Origin: Streptomyces leeuwenhoekii
Lineage (GTDB): Bacteria > Actinomycetota > Actinomycetes > Streptomycetales > Streptomycetaceae
Assembly: GCF_001013905.1 (NCBI RefSeq)
Contig: NZ_LN831790.1
Location: 7,764,001-7,828,000 of the forward strand
Direction of reading: 5' to 3'
DNA length: 64,000 bases
The notes beneath the pieces are model-generated. The model was not told where the DNA came from and made no database searches. It worked only from the letters and a program-made list of their open reading frames with translations. Position 1 is the first letter of the stretch. Each line of letters opens with the position of its first letter. This document shows, one piece after another, positions 33,892 through 42,852 of this stretch. The translations under genes and the position numbers were made by a program.

Positions 33892-35565
33892 TCAGCCGAC
33901 CGGCGCCGCCGGACCGCTGTCCGCCGTCGACGCGGCCCTGCCCGGCCGGGCCGGGTCCGCCACTCCGGCCGGCACGCCGTCACCGGCGGCCCCGGCGGAC
34001 TCCTCGGCGAGGCGCTCCATGCCGCTGGTGGTCTTCAGCGGCTTCTCCTTGAGGAACACCACGGCGATCAGCGCCAGCAGGGCGAACGGCGTGGCGATGA
34101 GGAACAGGTCGGCCGTGGCCACCCCGTAGGCGTGCTCGACGATCGACCGCATCGGGGCGGGCAGCGTGGTCATGTCCGGCACGCCGGACTCGCCGCCGCC
34201 CGAACCGCCGCCGGCCGCACCGGCGATGCCGGACTCCTTCAGGCCCTTGGCCATCTCGTCGGCGACCCGGTTGGCGAGGATCGCGCCGAGGACACTGGTG
34301 CCGATGGTGCCGCCCATGCTGCGGAAGAAGGACAGCACGGAGGTCGCCGCGCCCAGTTCGGCGGCGGGGACGTCGTTCTGGGCGGCCAGTACCAGATTCT
34401 GCATCAGCATGCCGACGCCGACGCCGAGCACCGCCATGAACAGGCTGAGCAGGGCGAAGTGCGTCTCCGCGTCGATCGTGGACAGCAGCCCGAGGCCCAC
34501 GGTCATCACGACCGCGCCGGCCACCAGGTACTTCTTCCACTTGCCGGTCTTGCTGATGATCTGGCCGGCGACGGTGGAGGAGACCAGCAGGCCCAGGATC
34601 ATCGGCAGACTCATCAGTCCGGCCACCGTCGGGGACTTGCCCAGGGAGACCTGGAAGTACTGCGAGAGGAAGACGGTTCCGCCGAACATGGCCACGCCGA
34701 CCAGAAGGCTGGCGACGGTCGTCAGGCTCACCGTGCGGTTGCGGAAGATGCCGAGCGGGATGACCGGCTCAGGCGTCCGCGCCTCGACGAAGACCGCGGC
34801 GACGAGCAGCAGGACGCCGCCGATCGTCAGCACGGCGGTCTGCCAGGACGCCCAGTCGAACTGGTTGCCGGCGAGCGTGACCCAGATGAGCAGGGCGCAG
34901 ACGCCCGTCACGATGAGCAGCGCGCCCAGATAGTCGATCTTCACCTCGCGCCGGACGGTGGGCAGGTGCAGCGTGCGCTGCAGCAGCACGATGGCCAGCA
35001 GGGCGAAGGGCACGCCGATGAAGAAGCACCAGCGCCAGCCCAGCCAGGAGGTGTCGACCAGCACGCCGCCGACCAGCGGACCGGCCACGGTGCCGACGGC
35101 GAAGACGGCACCGAAGATGCCGGCGTACTTGCCGAGCCTGCGCGGCGGGATCACGGAGGCCATGACGACCTGGGCGAGGGCCGTCAGACCGCCCGCGCCG
35201 ATGCCCTGGACGACGCGGCTGAAGATCAGCAGCTCGACGCCGTGGGAGAAGCCGGCCAGCAGCGAGCCGACGACGAACATGCACAGGGAGAGCTGCAGGA
35301 GCAGCTTCTTGTTGTAGAGGTCGGACAGCTTGCCCCACAGGGGCACCGTCGCGGTCATGGCCAGCAGTTCCGCCGTGACGACCCAGGTGTAGGACGACTG
35401 GCTGGCACCGAGGTCGGCGATGATCCGGGGCAGTGCGTTGGACACGACGGTGCCCGCGAGGATCGCGACGAACATGCCGGCCATCAGGCCGGACATGGCC
35501 TGGAGTATCTGCCGGTTGGTCATGGAGGTGGCGGGCGCCTGGTCGGGCGCCGGGGGTGCGGTCAC
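33892..35565 (-). CDS. DHA2-family MFS multidrug exporter (EmrB/QacA type)
   Basis: About 557 aa with 14 predicted helices. Motif A after helix 2 is LWGKLSDLYNKKLLLQ, motif C (antiporter) reads GVCALLIW/GPLVGGVLVDTSW (helix 5), and the N terminus QAMSGLMAGMFVAILAGTVVSNALPRIIADLGASQSSYTWVVTAELL is classical for DHA2 drug:H+ antiporters. A Gly/Ser-rich loop (about 460-475) and acidic C-terminal tail are present. GTG at 35565 has GGAAAGAG upstream; ATG at 35523 is possible. A TetR gene 127 bases upstream on the same strand, with a double operator, indicates drug-inducible control. Confidence 0.9.
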   Translation of the reverse strand: MTAPPAPDQAPATSMTNRQILQAMSGLMAGMFVAILAGTVVSNALPRIIADLGASQSSYTWVVTAELLAMTATVPLWGKLSDLYNKKLLLQLSLCMFVVGSLLAGFSHGVELLIFSRVVQGIGAGGLTALAQVVMASVIPPRRLGKYAGIFGAVFAVGTVAGPLVGGVLVDTSWLGWRWCFFIGVPFALLAIVLLQRTLHLPTVRREVKIDYLGALLIVTGVCALLIWVTLAGNQFDWASWQTAVLTIGGVLLLVAAVFVEARTPEPVIPLGIFRNRTVSLTTVASLLVGVAMFGGTVFLSQYFQVSLGKSPTVAGLMSLPMILGLLVSSTVAGQIISKTGKWKKYLVAGAVVMTVGLGLLSTIDAETHFALLSLFMAVLGVGVGMLMQNLVLAAQNDVPAAELGAATSVLSFFRSMGGTIGTSVLGAILANRVADEMAKGLKESGIAGAAGGGSGGGESGVPDMTTLPAPMRSIVEHAYGVATADLFLIATPFALLALIAVVFLKEKPLKTTSGMERLAEESAGAAGDGVPAGVADPARPGRAASTADSGPAAPVG

Positions 35566-35692
35566 GAGATCTCTTTCCACGGTGGTTCGGTGGTGCGCGC
35601 GGGCCGGGGCACGGGCGTGGCGCCGGTGCCCGGGAACGCGCGTGACAGACAGGGGGCGGTGGCCGCGCCCGGAGGGCCGGACGGCGGCGGGG

Positions 35693-36385
35693 TCACCGCA
35701 CGGGTGGTGCGGGCAGTCCGGCGGCCAGGAGGGAGAAGGCCTCCTGGAACACGTCGGGGAAGGAGAGTTCGTCCTGGCGGGCGCACCAGTGCTCCAGGCT
35801 GACGCGGACCGCGGTGGTCGCGACCGCGGCCAGCAGCCGGGGGTAGAGGTCCAGTGCCGCGCGCCGTTCCTCTTCGGTCGCCGAGGCCGCCGAGGCCGCG
35901 GCGGACGCGGACCGCCTCGCCGGGGCGCCGGAACGGGCCCGGATGCGTTCGGCGACGGCCTCGGCCAGTTCCGTCTCGTCCGCCATGTGCGCACTGATCC
36001 TGCGGACCAGCAGATGGGGAGCGGCGCGCAATACTTCGGCGTGCAGCCGCCACAGCTCGTGCCGCTGCTCCGCTTCGGCCAGCTCGGTCCGGATGGCCTC
36101 GCGTACGGCGTCCAGGGGCGAGAGGGCGGCGGGGGCGTCGAGCACGGACCGGCGGATGCGGACATGGGCGTCGGAATCGACCGCGACGAAGGCGTCGTCG
36201 CGGGTGTCGAAGTAGTTGAAGAACGTCCTCACCGACACTCCCGCCGCGGCGCTGATGGCCTCGACGGTGACCTTCTCCACTCCGTGCTCCGCCGCCAGGC
36301 GTACGGCGGCCTCGGCCAGCGCGGCACGCGTCGCCCGCTTCTTCCGCTCGCGCAGACCGCCACCGGCGGCATTCCTCCCCGACAT
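35693..36385 (-). CDS. TetR family repressor of the DHA2 exporter
   Basis: 230 aa. The helix-turn-helix is RERKKRATRAALAEAAVRLAAEHGVEKVTVEAISAAAGVSVRTFFNYFDTRDDAFV (about 14-66), the canonical TetR/AcrR domain, followed by a helical ligand domain with an Ala/Ser-rich insertion (about 165-180). It is transcribed with, and ahead of, the exporter. The start is ATG 36385 or 36394; no ribosome site is seen and the second would lie inside the operator, so the mRNA may be near-leaderless. Autoregulation is likely. Confidence 0.88.
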   Translation of the reverse strand: MSGRNAAGGGLRERKKRATRAALAEAAVRLAAEHGVEKVTVEAISAAAGVSVRTFFNYFDTRDDAFVAVDSDAHVRIRRSVLDAPAALSPLDAVREAIRTELAEAEQRHELWRLHAEVLRAAPHLLVRRISAHMADETELAEAVAERIRARSGAPARRSASAAASAASATEEERRAALDLYPRLLAAVATTAVRVSLEHWCARQDELSFPDVFQEAFSLLAAGLPAPPVR

Positions 36386-36388
36386 AAG

Positions 36389-36420
36389 TTGCATGGTATG
36401 CAAAGATGCACGGCGTGCAA
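36389..36420. promoter_or_regulatory. Tandem TetR operators TTGCAT-N3-ATGCAA
   Basis: Two 15-base palindromes spaced 17 bases centre to centre: TTGCAT-GGT-ATGCAA at 36389-36403 (perfect) and ATGCAC-GGC-GTGCAA at 36406-36420 (perfect over the inner 13 bases). They directly abut the TetR start codon. The spacing suits cooperative binding of two TetR dimers, as known for QacR-like repressors. Confidence 0.75.
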
Positions 36421-36557
36421 AATTCCGGCGGCGGTGGCGGACACCGCGCCGCGTGACCGGCGCCGTCACGGGCGGCGCGGGTGCCGCGCTCCGGTGAAAC
36501 CGCGGTCCGTCGGCCGGACCCGCGTTTGGCGCGGGAACGAGGGGCAAGGCGGTGTGC

Positions 36558-36974
36558 ATGACGGAATCGAACAACGACACGCAAGGGAAGCGCACTTCGG
36601 CGCAGACGGCCCGGCGCACCGCCGACAAGGCGACCGGCGGGGGCTCACGGGCCGCGAAGAACGTCGCCTCGGCCGCAGACGAGGCGGCGTCGGCGGCCAG
36701 GACGGGAGCGCGTCGGCCGGCGGAACTCGCGTCCGGCGCCGCGCAGACCGCGGCCAAGGGTGTCGAGGCGGGGCGCCAGGTGCTCGCCACGGTCCCCGGC
36801 CGGGTCACCACCACGGCCCAGACCGCCTGGACGGTGATCGCCCACCGGAAGCTGGTCGCCGCCGGAGCGGCAGCCGGTGTGACGATGCTCAGCGCGGCGT
36901 CGTACGCGGTGGGCCGCCGCTCGGGCCGCCGCGCGCTCGGCCCGCTGACCCGGCTCACCGGCGGACGCATCTGA
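36558..36974 (+). CDS. Small Ala-rich protein with one C-terminal membrane helix
   Basis: 138 aa, family not recognised. The N-terminal 80 residues are Ala/Thr/Arg-rich and likely helical (TARRTADKATGG, AASAADEAASAARTGARR), reminiscent of histone-like or coiled stretches. A hydrophobic segment KLVAAGAAAGVTMLSAASYAVG (about 100-121) looks like one membrane helix with a basic tail. Codon bias supports coding. ATG at 36558 is preferred to a GTG two codons earlier. It is convergent with the AAHS transporter across a 56-bp palindrome. Confidence 0.7.
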   Translation: MTESNNDTQGKRTSAQTARRTADKATGGGSRAAKNVASAADEAASAARTGARRPAELASGAAQTAAKGVEAGRQVLATVPGRVTTTAQTAWTVIAHRKLVAAGAAAGVTMLSAASYAVGRRSGRRALGPLTRLTGGRI

Positions 36975-37072
36975 CGGGTGATCGGCCCGGCCCGCCGTCC
37001 GGCGGCGGGCCGGCCGATCGGGCCCGCGGACCGGCCGGAAAGGTGCCTGCCGGGCGGGCACGCGCACACCGT

Positions 37073-37128
37073 CGGCACACGGCAGCGGCCCACGACCTCA
37101 TGAGGTCGTGGGCCGCTGCCGTGTGCCG
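37073..37128. terminator. 56-bp perfect palindrome, bidirectional terminator
   Basis: 28 bases starting CGGCACACGGCAGCGGCCCA are followed directly by their exact reverse complement, centred on CCTCATGAGG at 37100/37101. It lies between convergent genes ending at 36974 (+) and 37133 (-). No T-run on either side. The transporter stop codon is only five bases away. Confidence 0.8.
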
Positions 37129-37132
37129 TGCG

Positions 37133-38422
37133 TCAGGCCGTCGCCGCGGCGCCCTCCGCCGGCGCCTCGGGCGCGTCCGGTGCGCTCGGCGCCTCCTCGG
37201 CCCCGGCCCGTCGCGGCAGGGTCAGCACGGCCAGGAAGGCCAGCACCGCGATGGCGGCGAAGAAGTAGAAGCCCCACGGGTGGCCGATGCCCGCGGTGAC
37301 CAGGGCCCCGGTGATGGAGGGGCCGACGATGGAACCGATCCGGCCGATGCCCGAGGCCGAGCCCAGCGCGGTGCCGCGAACGGCGGCCGGGTAGAAGTTC
37401 GTCACGTAGGCGTAGACCAGCACCTGCGCCGAGAAGACGAACACACCGGTGAGGAAGACGACCGTGTTGAGCAGCAGGTCGCTGTCCATCTTGACGCTCA
37501 GGCAGGCCAGCATCACCACGGAGACCCCGAACCAGCCGAGCGTGGTGCCCTTGATGCCCCGCCGGTCGGCGACGAAGCCGCCGAGGACCAGGCCGACGAC
37601 ACCGCCGACGTTGAGCACCAGCAGCTGGGTGACGGCCGTGGGGACGGGATAGCCGGCGTCGTTCATCAGCTTCGGCAGCCAGGTGTTGAGGCCGTACACC
37701 AGCAGCAGGCCCATGAAGGAGGCCACCCAGATCCCGATGCCCGCGCGCAGGTAGGCGGGCTTGAGCAGCTCGGTGAACGGGACCCGCGGCACACCCGTGG
37801 ACTGCCGGGCCTGGACGAACGCCTCCGACTCGGGCAGCCGGAACCACTGGATCACGGCGACGGCGAAACCCGCGACGCCGAGGACGTAGAAGAGGATCTC
37901 CCAGTCGTCCGTCACCTGGAGGGCCAGCAGGGAGGTGATCACGGCACCGGTGTGATAGCCGGTCATCGTGAGCGTGCTGGCCCGGGCGCGACGGCTGGCC
38001 GGCATGTGCTCCGCCATCATCGTCAGCGACACCGGCATGCAGGCGCCCAGGCCCAGACCGGCGAGGAGGCGGAGCACCGCGAACATCGTGACCGAACCGG
38101 CCAGCGGCACCAGGATGGTGAACAGGGAGAACACCACCACGGAGCCGATGAGCAGCAGACGCCGTCCAAGGCGGTCGGCCAGCGGGCCGACGCAGACCGC
38201 GCCGATGGCCACGCCCACCAGGGAGAGGGTCGCGATGGTGGTCGCGTCACCCGCGGTCATACCGAGGTGATGCGTCTTGAGCAGAGTCGGGATGATGGCG
38301 CCGAGGACGACGAGGTCGTACCCCTCGAGCATGACGGTGATCCAGCACAGGGCCACGGTCCAGGCGCCGCGTCCGCGGCTGCCGGCCGGTGCCGGCGTTC
38401 TGGAGGAGGTGACGGATCTCAT
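37133..38422 (-). CDS. MFS transporter, aromatic acid:H+ symporter (AAHS) family
   Basis: 429 aa with 12 helices. The AAHS signature lies in helix 1, MLEGYDLVVLGAIIPTLLKTHHLGMT (the D-G-x-D type motif appears as EGYD), with loop 2-3 motif GPLADRLGRRLLLIGS and a FYPAAVRGTALGSASGIGRIGSIVGP segment in helix 11. Such proteins import benzoate, 4-hydroxybenzoate, benzoylformate or related acids. It lies third in a minus-strand set after benzoylformate decarboxylase and benzaldehyde dehydrogenase, so benzoylformate, mandelate or benzoate is the likely cargo. The acidic Ala/Pro-rich C terminus is dispensable-looking. Confidence 0.9.
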   Translation of the reverse strand: MRSVTSSRTPAPAGSRGRGAWTVALCWITVMLEGYDLVVLGAIIPTLLKTHHLGMTAGDATTIATLSLVGVAIGAVCVGPLADRLGRRLLLIGSVVVFSLFTILVPLAGSVTMFAVLRLLAGLGLGACMPVSLTMMAEHMPASRRARASTLTMTGYHTGAVITSLLALQVTDDWEILFYVLGVAGFAVAVIQWFRLPESEAFVQARQSTGVPRVPFTELLKPAYLRAGIGIWVASFMGLLLVYGLNTWLPKLMNDAGYPVPTAVTQLLVLNVGGVVGLVLGGFVADRRGIKGTTLGWFGVSVVMLACLSVKMDSDLLLNTVVFLTGVFVFSAQVLVYAYVTNFYPAAVRGTALGSASGIGRIGSIVGPSITGALVTAGIGHPWGFYFFAAIAVLAFLAVLTLPRRAGAEEAPSAPDAPEAPAEGAAATA

Positions 38423-38529
38423 GAGGACATTCCCCCCAAGGGCGGCTACGGGAGACGGGGACGGAGGTGACGGAGATGCCGGGGACGGCGAAGGGGCGCG
38501 GCGGTTGACGGGGAGCGCGAACGCCGGGA

Positions 38530-39984
38530 TCAGAACGGGTAGTCGGCGATGTCGGGGCGGACGGTGAGCCACTGCGTCTCGGTGAACGCCTCCACGTTGG
38601 CGGCGGCACCGCCGAAACGGGAGCCGGTACCGGAGTCCTTGACACCTCCGAAGGGCGCGTTGGGCTCGTCGCTGACCGTCTGCTCGTTGATGTGGACCTT
38701 GCCGGAGTCGATCCGGTCGGCCAGCTTCATCGCCGTACCGACGTCCCCGAGGATGCCGACCGACAGCCCGTACTCGCAGTCGTTGACGATGCGCGCGGCC
38801 TCCTCCAGCGTCGAGAAGCCGATGACGGGCGCGACGGGGCCGAAGATCTCCTCCCGCCACGCCGGCATGCCGGTCGTCAGCCCGGTCAGCACGGTCGCCC
38901 GGTAACCGGCGCCGACGATCTCGCCGCCCGCGGCGACGGTCGCCCCCGCGGCCACGCTGTCGGTGACGATGCGGTGCACCCGCTCCAGTTGGCGGCGGTC
39001 GATGATCGGGCCGAGCGCCACGTCCTCACGGGCCGGGTCACCGACCGGCAGCGCCTCGGCCTTCGCGGCGAGCGCGGCCGTGTACGCCTCGAGCAGCGAC
39101 TCGTGCACGATGTGACGGCCGGTGGTCATGCATATCTGACCCTGGTGCAGATACGAGCCGAACGCGCCCGCGGAGGCCGCCTTGTGCACATCGGCGCCGG
39201 GGAGAACCACCAGCGCGTTGTTGCCGCCCAGTTCGAGGTGGGCCCGCTTCAGCAGCCGCCCGGCCCGCTCGCCGATGGCCCGGCCGACCGGCGTGGACCC
39301 GGTGAAGGAGACGACCCGCACCTCGGGGGCCTCCACCACGGCCTGCCCCACCGAGCCGTCGCCCGGCAGCAGATGGAGCACACCCGCCGGCAGCCCGGCC
39401 TCCTCGAAGACCCGCGCGATGACCACGCCACCACTGACCGCGGTGCGCGGATCCGGCTTGAGCAGCACGGCGTTGCCGAGCGCGAGCGCGGGCGCCACCG
39501 AACGCAGGCCGAGGATGAGGGGGAAGTTGAAGGGAGCGATCACGCTCACCACGCCGGCCGGGCGGCGGCGCGCCAGCGACCAGCGGGCCTCCTCGGAGGT
39601 CAGCACCTCGCCCTGGGGGTGCGTGGGCAGTGCCGCGCACTCGAAGCACTCGCCCACCGCGAGCCGTGCCTCGAAACCGGCCTTGGCCCGGACGGAGCCG
39701 GCCTCCCTGATCAGCCAGTCCTCGATCTCCGCGGCGTGCTCGGTGAACAGCTCCCCGGCCCGCCGCAGGACGGCGGCCCGCTCCTGCGGGGAGGTCGCCG
39801 CCCACGCGCGCTGCGCCTCGGCGGCGCGGGCCGCCGCGCGGCCCACGTCCTCGGCGGTCGCCAGGCCCACCGTGCCGAGCCGGTCCCCGGTGGCCGGTTC
39901 GACCACCGGGTGCTCGACGGTGGAGTCCCGCCAGCCGTCGCTGAAGAACCTCTTGCCCCAGACGGCGCTGTCCAGGAGTGTCAT
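38530..39984 (-). CDS. Benzaldehyde dehydrogenase (NAD(P)-dependent aldehyde dehydrogenase)
   Basis: 484 aa, a full-length aldehyde dehydrogenase. Cofactor-binding VIAPFNFPLILGLRSVAPALALGNAVLLKPDP (about 145-176), VSFTGSTPVGRAIGE, general base Glu in HLELGGNNALVVLP and catalytic Cys in HQGQICMTTGR are all present; the C-terminal EIFGPVAPVIGF and FGGVKDSGTG are conserved. The KPDP and GNNALV variants are typical of benzaldehyde or vanillin dehydrogenases. Positioned directly after benzoylformate decarboxylase, whose product is benzaldehyde, it would oxidise that to benzoate. ATG 39984 has AAAGGG upstream. Confidence 0.9.
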   Translation of the reverse strand: MTLLDSAVWGKRFFSDGWRDSTVEHPVVEPATGDRLGTVGLATAEDVGRAAARAAEAQRAWAATSPQERAAVLRRAGELFTEHAAEIEDWLIREAGSVRAKAGFEARLAVGECFECAALPTHPQGEVLTSEEARWSLARRRPAGVVSVIAPFNFPLILGLRSVAPALALGNAVLLKPDPRTAVSGGVVIARVFEEAGLPAGVLHLLPGDGSVGQAVVEAPEVRVVSFTGSTPVGRAIGERAGRLLKRAHLELGGNNALVVLPGADVHKAASAGAFGSYLHQGQICMTTGRHIVHESLLEAYTAALAAKAEALPVGDPAREDVALGPIIDRRQLERVHRIVTDSVAAGATVAAGGEIVGAGYRATVLTGLTTGMPAWREEIFGPVAPVIGFSTLEEAARIVNDCEYGLSVGILGDVGTAMKLADRIDSGKVHINEQTVSDEPNAPFGGVKDSGTGSRFGGAAANVEAFTETQWLTVRPDIADYPF

Positions 39985-40100
39985 CGGCTTGCCCTTTCTC
40001 GGTACTGCGTCGGTGATGGTCGATGGCGCCGGTCGCGAACCGGCGGGGGCCGGTGACTCCGGCCCGGCTGCGACGGGGCCCGCCGGGCGGGCCCCATGGG

Positions 40101-41681
40101 TCACGAGGGCGTGGTGAGCTCCGTGTCCACCTGGAGCAGCCGGGGGTGGTCCGGCCGCTCGGCGAGGGCGGCGCGCAGTTCCCCGGCCCCGGTGACGTGT
40201 CGGGCCGGGACGCCGTAGCCCTCCGCGATGCGGGTGAAGTCCAGCCCGGGGATGTCCAGGCCGGGCGCGTCCGGCACGCCGAGCAGCCCGCCGAACCAGC
40301 GCAGCGCCCCGTACGTCCCGTTGCGCAGCAGGACGAACGTGACCGGGAGCCGGTGCTGTGCCGCCGTCCACAGCGCGGTGATGCCGTAGTTGGCCGAACC
40401 GTCCCCGATCACGCCGACGACGGGCCGGTCCGGCTGGGCCATGGCCACCCCGACCGCGCCGGGCAGCCCGAACCCGAGGCCGCCGGCCGCCGGGAAGTAG
40501 TAGGAGCCCGGACGGCGCAGGTCCATCTGCCGCCACCAGGCGGCATTGGTCGACGTGGACTCGACGACGTACGCGGTGTCCTCGGGCATCTCGTCGCGCA
40601 ACGCTGCGAAGACTTCTTCCGGGTGCAGCCGGGGCCCTTCGGCGGTGGGCGGCTCGGGCGCGGTCCGGTAGGCGCCCACCGGGGTGGAGGGGGAGTCGAG
40701 CATCTTCATGAGCAGGTCGATCACCGCGCCGGGGTCGGCGACCAGTGCCTCGCCCATCGGGGCCCGCGCGGCGGCGGAGGCGTCGTCCGTCACCTGGATC
40801 AGCCGGGTGCCCTCGGGCAGATAAGGGCCGGGCAGGTGCTCGTGGTAGCGGAACACGGGCGCCCCGAGCACCAGCACCAGGTCGTGGCCCTCCAGCGCCC
40901 GGGAGACCGGCGCGATACCGGCGGGCAGCACGCCGCGGAACAGCGGGTGGCGGTTGGGGAAGGGAAGCCGGAACAGGGAGGGCGCCGCCCACACCGGCCC
41001 GCCCAGGCGCTCGGCCAGCCGGACCGCGTCGTCGAACAGACCGGCCGTGTCGATGTCGCCGCCGAGCACCAGCGCGGGCCGCCGGGCGGACGCGACCTGT
41101 TCGGCCAGCAGACGGCCCTGCTCGGCGGAGGGTGCCGAGGCACGCTGCACCCGCCGGTCCAGCACCGGGAGACTGTTGGCACCGGCCTCGGCGTCCCAGT
41201 CGTCGTACGGCACGGAGAGGTAGGTCGGCCGTCGCTGCAACCGCGCCTCGAAGACGGCCTGCGCCAGCGCGCGCGGCACGTCCTGCGCGCAGGCCGGCTC
41301 GGCGGCCCAGCCCACCAGGGGTTTCATCAGCGCCGGGGCGTCGACGTTGGCCAGGTTGGCCTCCGGGCCGACGGCGGACCGCACCTGCTGCCCGGCGACG
41401 ATCACCAGCGGGGTCCGGGAGGCCACGGCGTTCGTCAGCGCGCCCATCGCGTTCCCGGACCCCGAGGCGGCGTGCAGATTGACCAGCACCGGGCGGCCGG
41501 TCGCCTGCGCGTAGCCGTCCGCCATGCCGAGCACGGCACCTTCGTGCAGCCCGAGGACGTAGCGGAAGCCGTCGGGGAGGTCGGCGAGGAAGGGCAGCTC
41601 GTTGGAGCCGGGGTTGCCGAAGAAGGTGGTGAGCCCCTGGCGCTCCAGGAACTCGTGGGAGAGGCGACGCACGGACGGCAC
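40101..41681 (-). CDS. mdlC: Benzoylformate decarboxylase
   Basis: 526 aa, thiamine-diphosphate enzyme that converts benzoylformate to benzaldehyde and CO2. Active-site residues fall at the same numbers as in the Pseudomonas putida enzyme: Ser26 (FGNPGSNELPF), Glu47 (LHEGAVLGMADGY), His70 (NLHAASGSGNAMG), with the later histidine at 280 (VFRYHEHLPG). The ThDP/Mg loop is IGDGSANYGITALWTAAQ. It leads the catabolic set with aldehyde dehydrogenase 116 bases downstream and the aromatic acid transporter after it. A divergent LysR gene probably controls it. No mandelate dehydrogenase or racemase is in the window. Confidence 0.9.
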   Translation of the reverse strand: MPSVRRLSHEFLERQGLTTFFGNPGSNELPFLADLPDGFRYVLGLHEGAVLGMADGYAQATGRPVLVNLHAASGSGNAMGALTNAVASRTPLVIVAGQQVRSAVGPEANLANVDAPALMKPLVGWAAEPACAQDVPRALAQAVFEARLQRRPTYLSVPYDDWDAEAGANSLPVLDRRVQRASAPSAEQGRLLAEQVASARRPALVLGGDIDTAGLFDDAVRLAERLGGPVWAAPSLFRLPFPNRHPLFRGVLPAGIAPVSRALEGHDLVLVLGAPVFRYHEHLPGPYLPEGTRLIQVTDDASAAARAPMGEALVADPGAVIDLLMKMLDSPSTPVGAYRTAPEPPTAEGPRLHPEEVFAALRDEMPEDTAYVVESTSTNAAWWRQMDLRRPGSYYFPAAGGLGFGLPGAVGVAMAQPDRPVVGVIGDGSANYGITALWTAAQHRLPVTFVLLRNGTYGALRWFGGLLGVPDAPGLDIPGLDFTRIAEGYGVPARHVTGAGELRAALAERPDHPRLLQVDTELTTPS

Positions 41682-41778
41682 TGACGTTCCTTTCCAAAAG
41701 TGGTGCGGGACACGCTAAGGAACGCCGTGACATGGGCACCAATAGATGTTGCGCAGCTCCGATATAGAGTGCATCGAT
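41682..41778. promoter_or_regulatory. Divergent promoter region of mdlC-like and LysR genes
   Basis: 97 bases, clearly less GC-rich than the rest. It contains CGATAT twice (at about 41759 and 41774, 15 bases apart) and ATCGAT at the LysR start, plus the T-rich CTTTTGG before the decarboxylase start. Such A/T-rich half-sites fit the activation and recognition sites of a LysR regulator, but no clean T-N11-A palindrome is certain. Confidence 0.45.
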
Positions 41779-42732
41779 ATGGGGACCTTCGACCTCAATC
41801 TCGCCCGCGTCTTCGTGCTGCTGTACGAGACCGGCAGTGTCACGGCCACCGCGGAGACGCTTCACGTCACCCAGCCCACGGTCAGCTACAGCCTGGCCAA
41901 GCTGCGCCGTCACTTCGGTGACGACCTGTTCCGGCGCACCGGGCGCGGACTGACGCCCACCGCCGGGGCCCGCCGGCTGTACGAGCCGCTCCAGCGCGCC
42001 CTGGCGGAGATCGACGGGACGATCCGGCAGGCCGACGACTTCGACCCGCACACCATGGCGGGCCGGTTCACCATCGCCCTGTCCGACCTCGGCGAGGCGA
42101 CCCTCCTGCCACGCCTCCTGGCGGCGGCCCGCGAGCGCGCGCCCAGGGTGTCGTTCACCGTCCGGCCGCTGGACGTGGACGACGCCGAGCGGCAACTCCG
42201 CCGCGGTGAGCTCGACGCGTTCGTCGCCACCCCGGTGCTCACCTCCCACCGGACCGTGCGCATCCCGCTGTTCCACGAGCGCTACGTCGCCATGGTCGCC
42301 GCCGACCACCCCCGGGTCCGGGGCGAGTCGGTCACCCTGGCGCAACTGGAGACCGAGCACCACGCGACCGTCTTCGGCCCCAGCGGCCATGTGGTGCCGC
42401 GGGCCGTGCTGGCGACGCACGGTCTGCTGGACCGCGTGGTCGTCGACGCGACCCGCTTCTCGATGCTGCCCTACCTGCTGGAGCACACCGACCTGATCAC
42501 CATCGTCCCCGAGTACGTCGGGGAGGTCCTCACCGCCTCCCGGCGCCTGCGCCTGGTGCGGCTGCCGTTCGAGACCGAGCCGATCGAGGTGGCTCTCTAC
42601 GCCCGGCACGAGTCCTCGCGCAGTCCCTCGCAGCGGTGGCTGGTCCAGTTCATGGCCGAGGTGCTGGGCACCCGGGTGAGCCCCTCCCAACTTCCCCCGT
42701 CCGCCGGTCACTTGCCGCAGACGGCCCTCTGA
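41779..42732 (+). CDS. LysR family transcriptional regulator
   Basis: 317 aa from the ATG at 41779 (MGTFDLNLARVFVLLYETGSVTATAETLHVTQPTVSYSLAKLRRHFGDDLFRRTGRGLTPT), a standard LysR winged helix with Thr-Gln-Pro-Thr-Val-Ser recognition helix; an upstream ATG adds 11 residues without match. The C-terminal LysR substrate-binding domain (about 92-300) resembles the NodD/NahR/LinR subgroup that senses aromatic or phenolic effectors (FTIALSDLGEATLLPRLL). Divergent from the benzoylformate decarboxylase set, its probable target, with an aromatic acid as co-inducer (inference). Confidence 0.88.
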   Translation: MGTFDLNLARVFVLLYETGSVTATAETLHVTQPTVSYSLAKLRRHFGDDLFRRTGRGLTPTAGARRLYEPLQRALAEIDGTIRQADDFDPHTMAGRFTIALSDLGEATLLPRLLAAARERAPRVSFTVRPLDVDDAERQLRRGELDAFVATPVLTSHRTVRIPLFHERYVAMVAADHPRVRGESVTLAQLETEHHATVFGPSGHVVPRAVLATHGLLDRVVVDATRFSMLPYLLEHTDLITIVPEYVGEVLTASRRLRLVRLPFETEPIEVALYARHESSRSPSQRWLVQFMAEVLGTRVSPSQLPPSAGHLPQTAL

Positions 42733-42852
42733 CCGGCGGGGCGGGACGGAGAGCCGCGCGGCCGCACGCCGCCCGCACCGCCACCTCGCGCGGCGCCGCC
42801 CCGTCCCCGGCCGTCCCCGGCCGTCCGTCGGCCGCCGCGGGCGGGACCGTCC

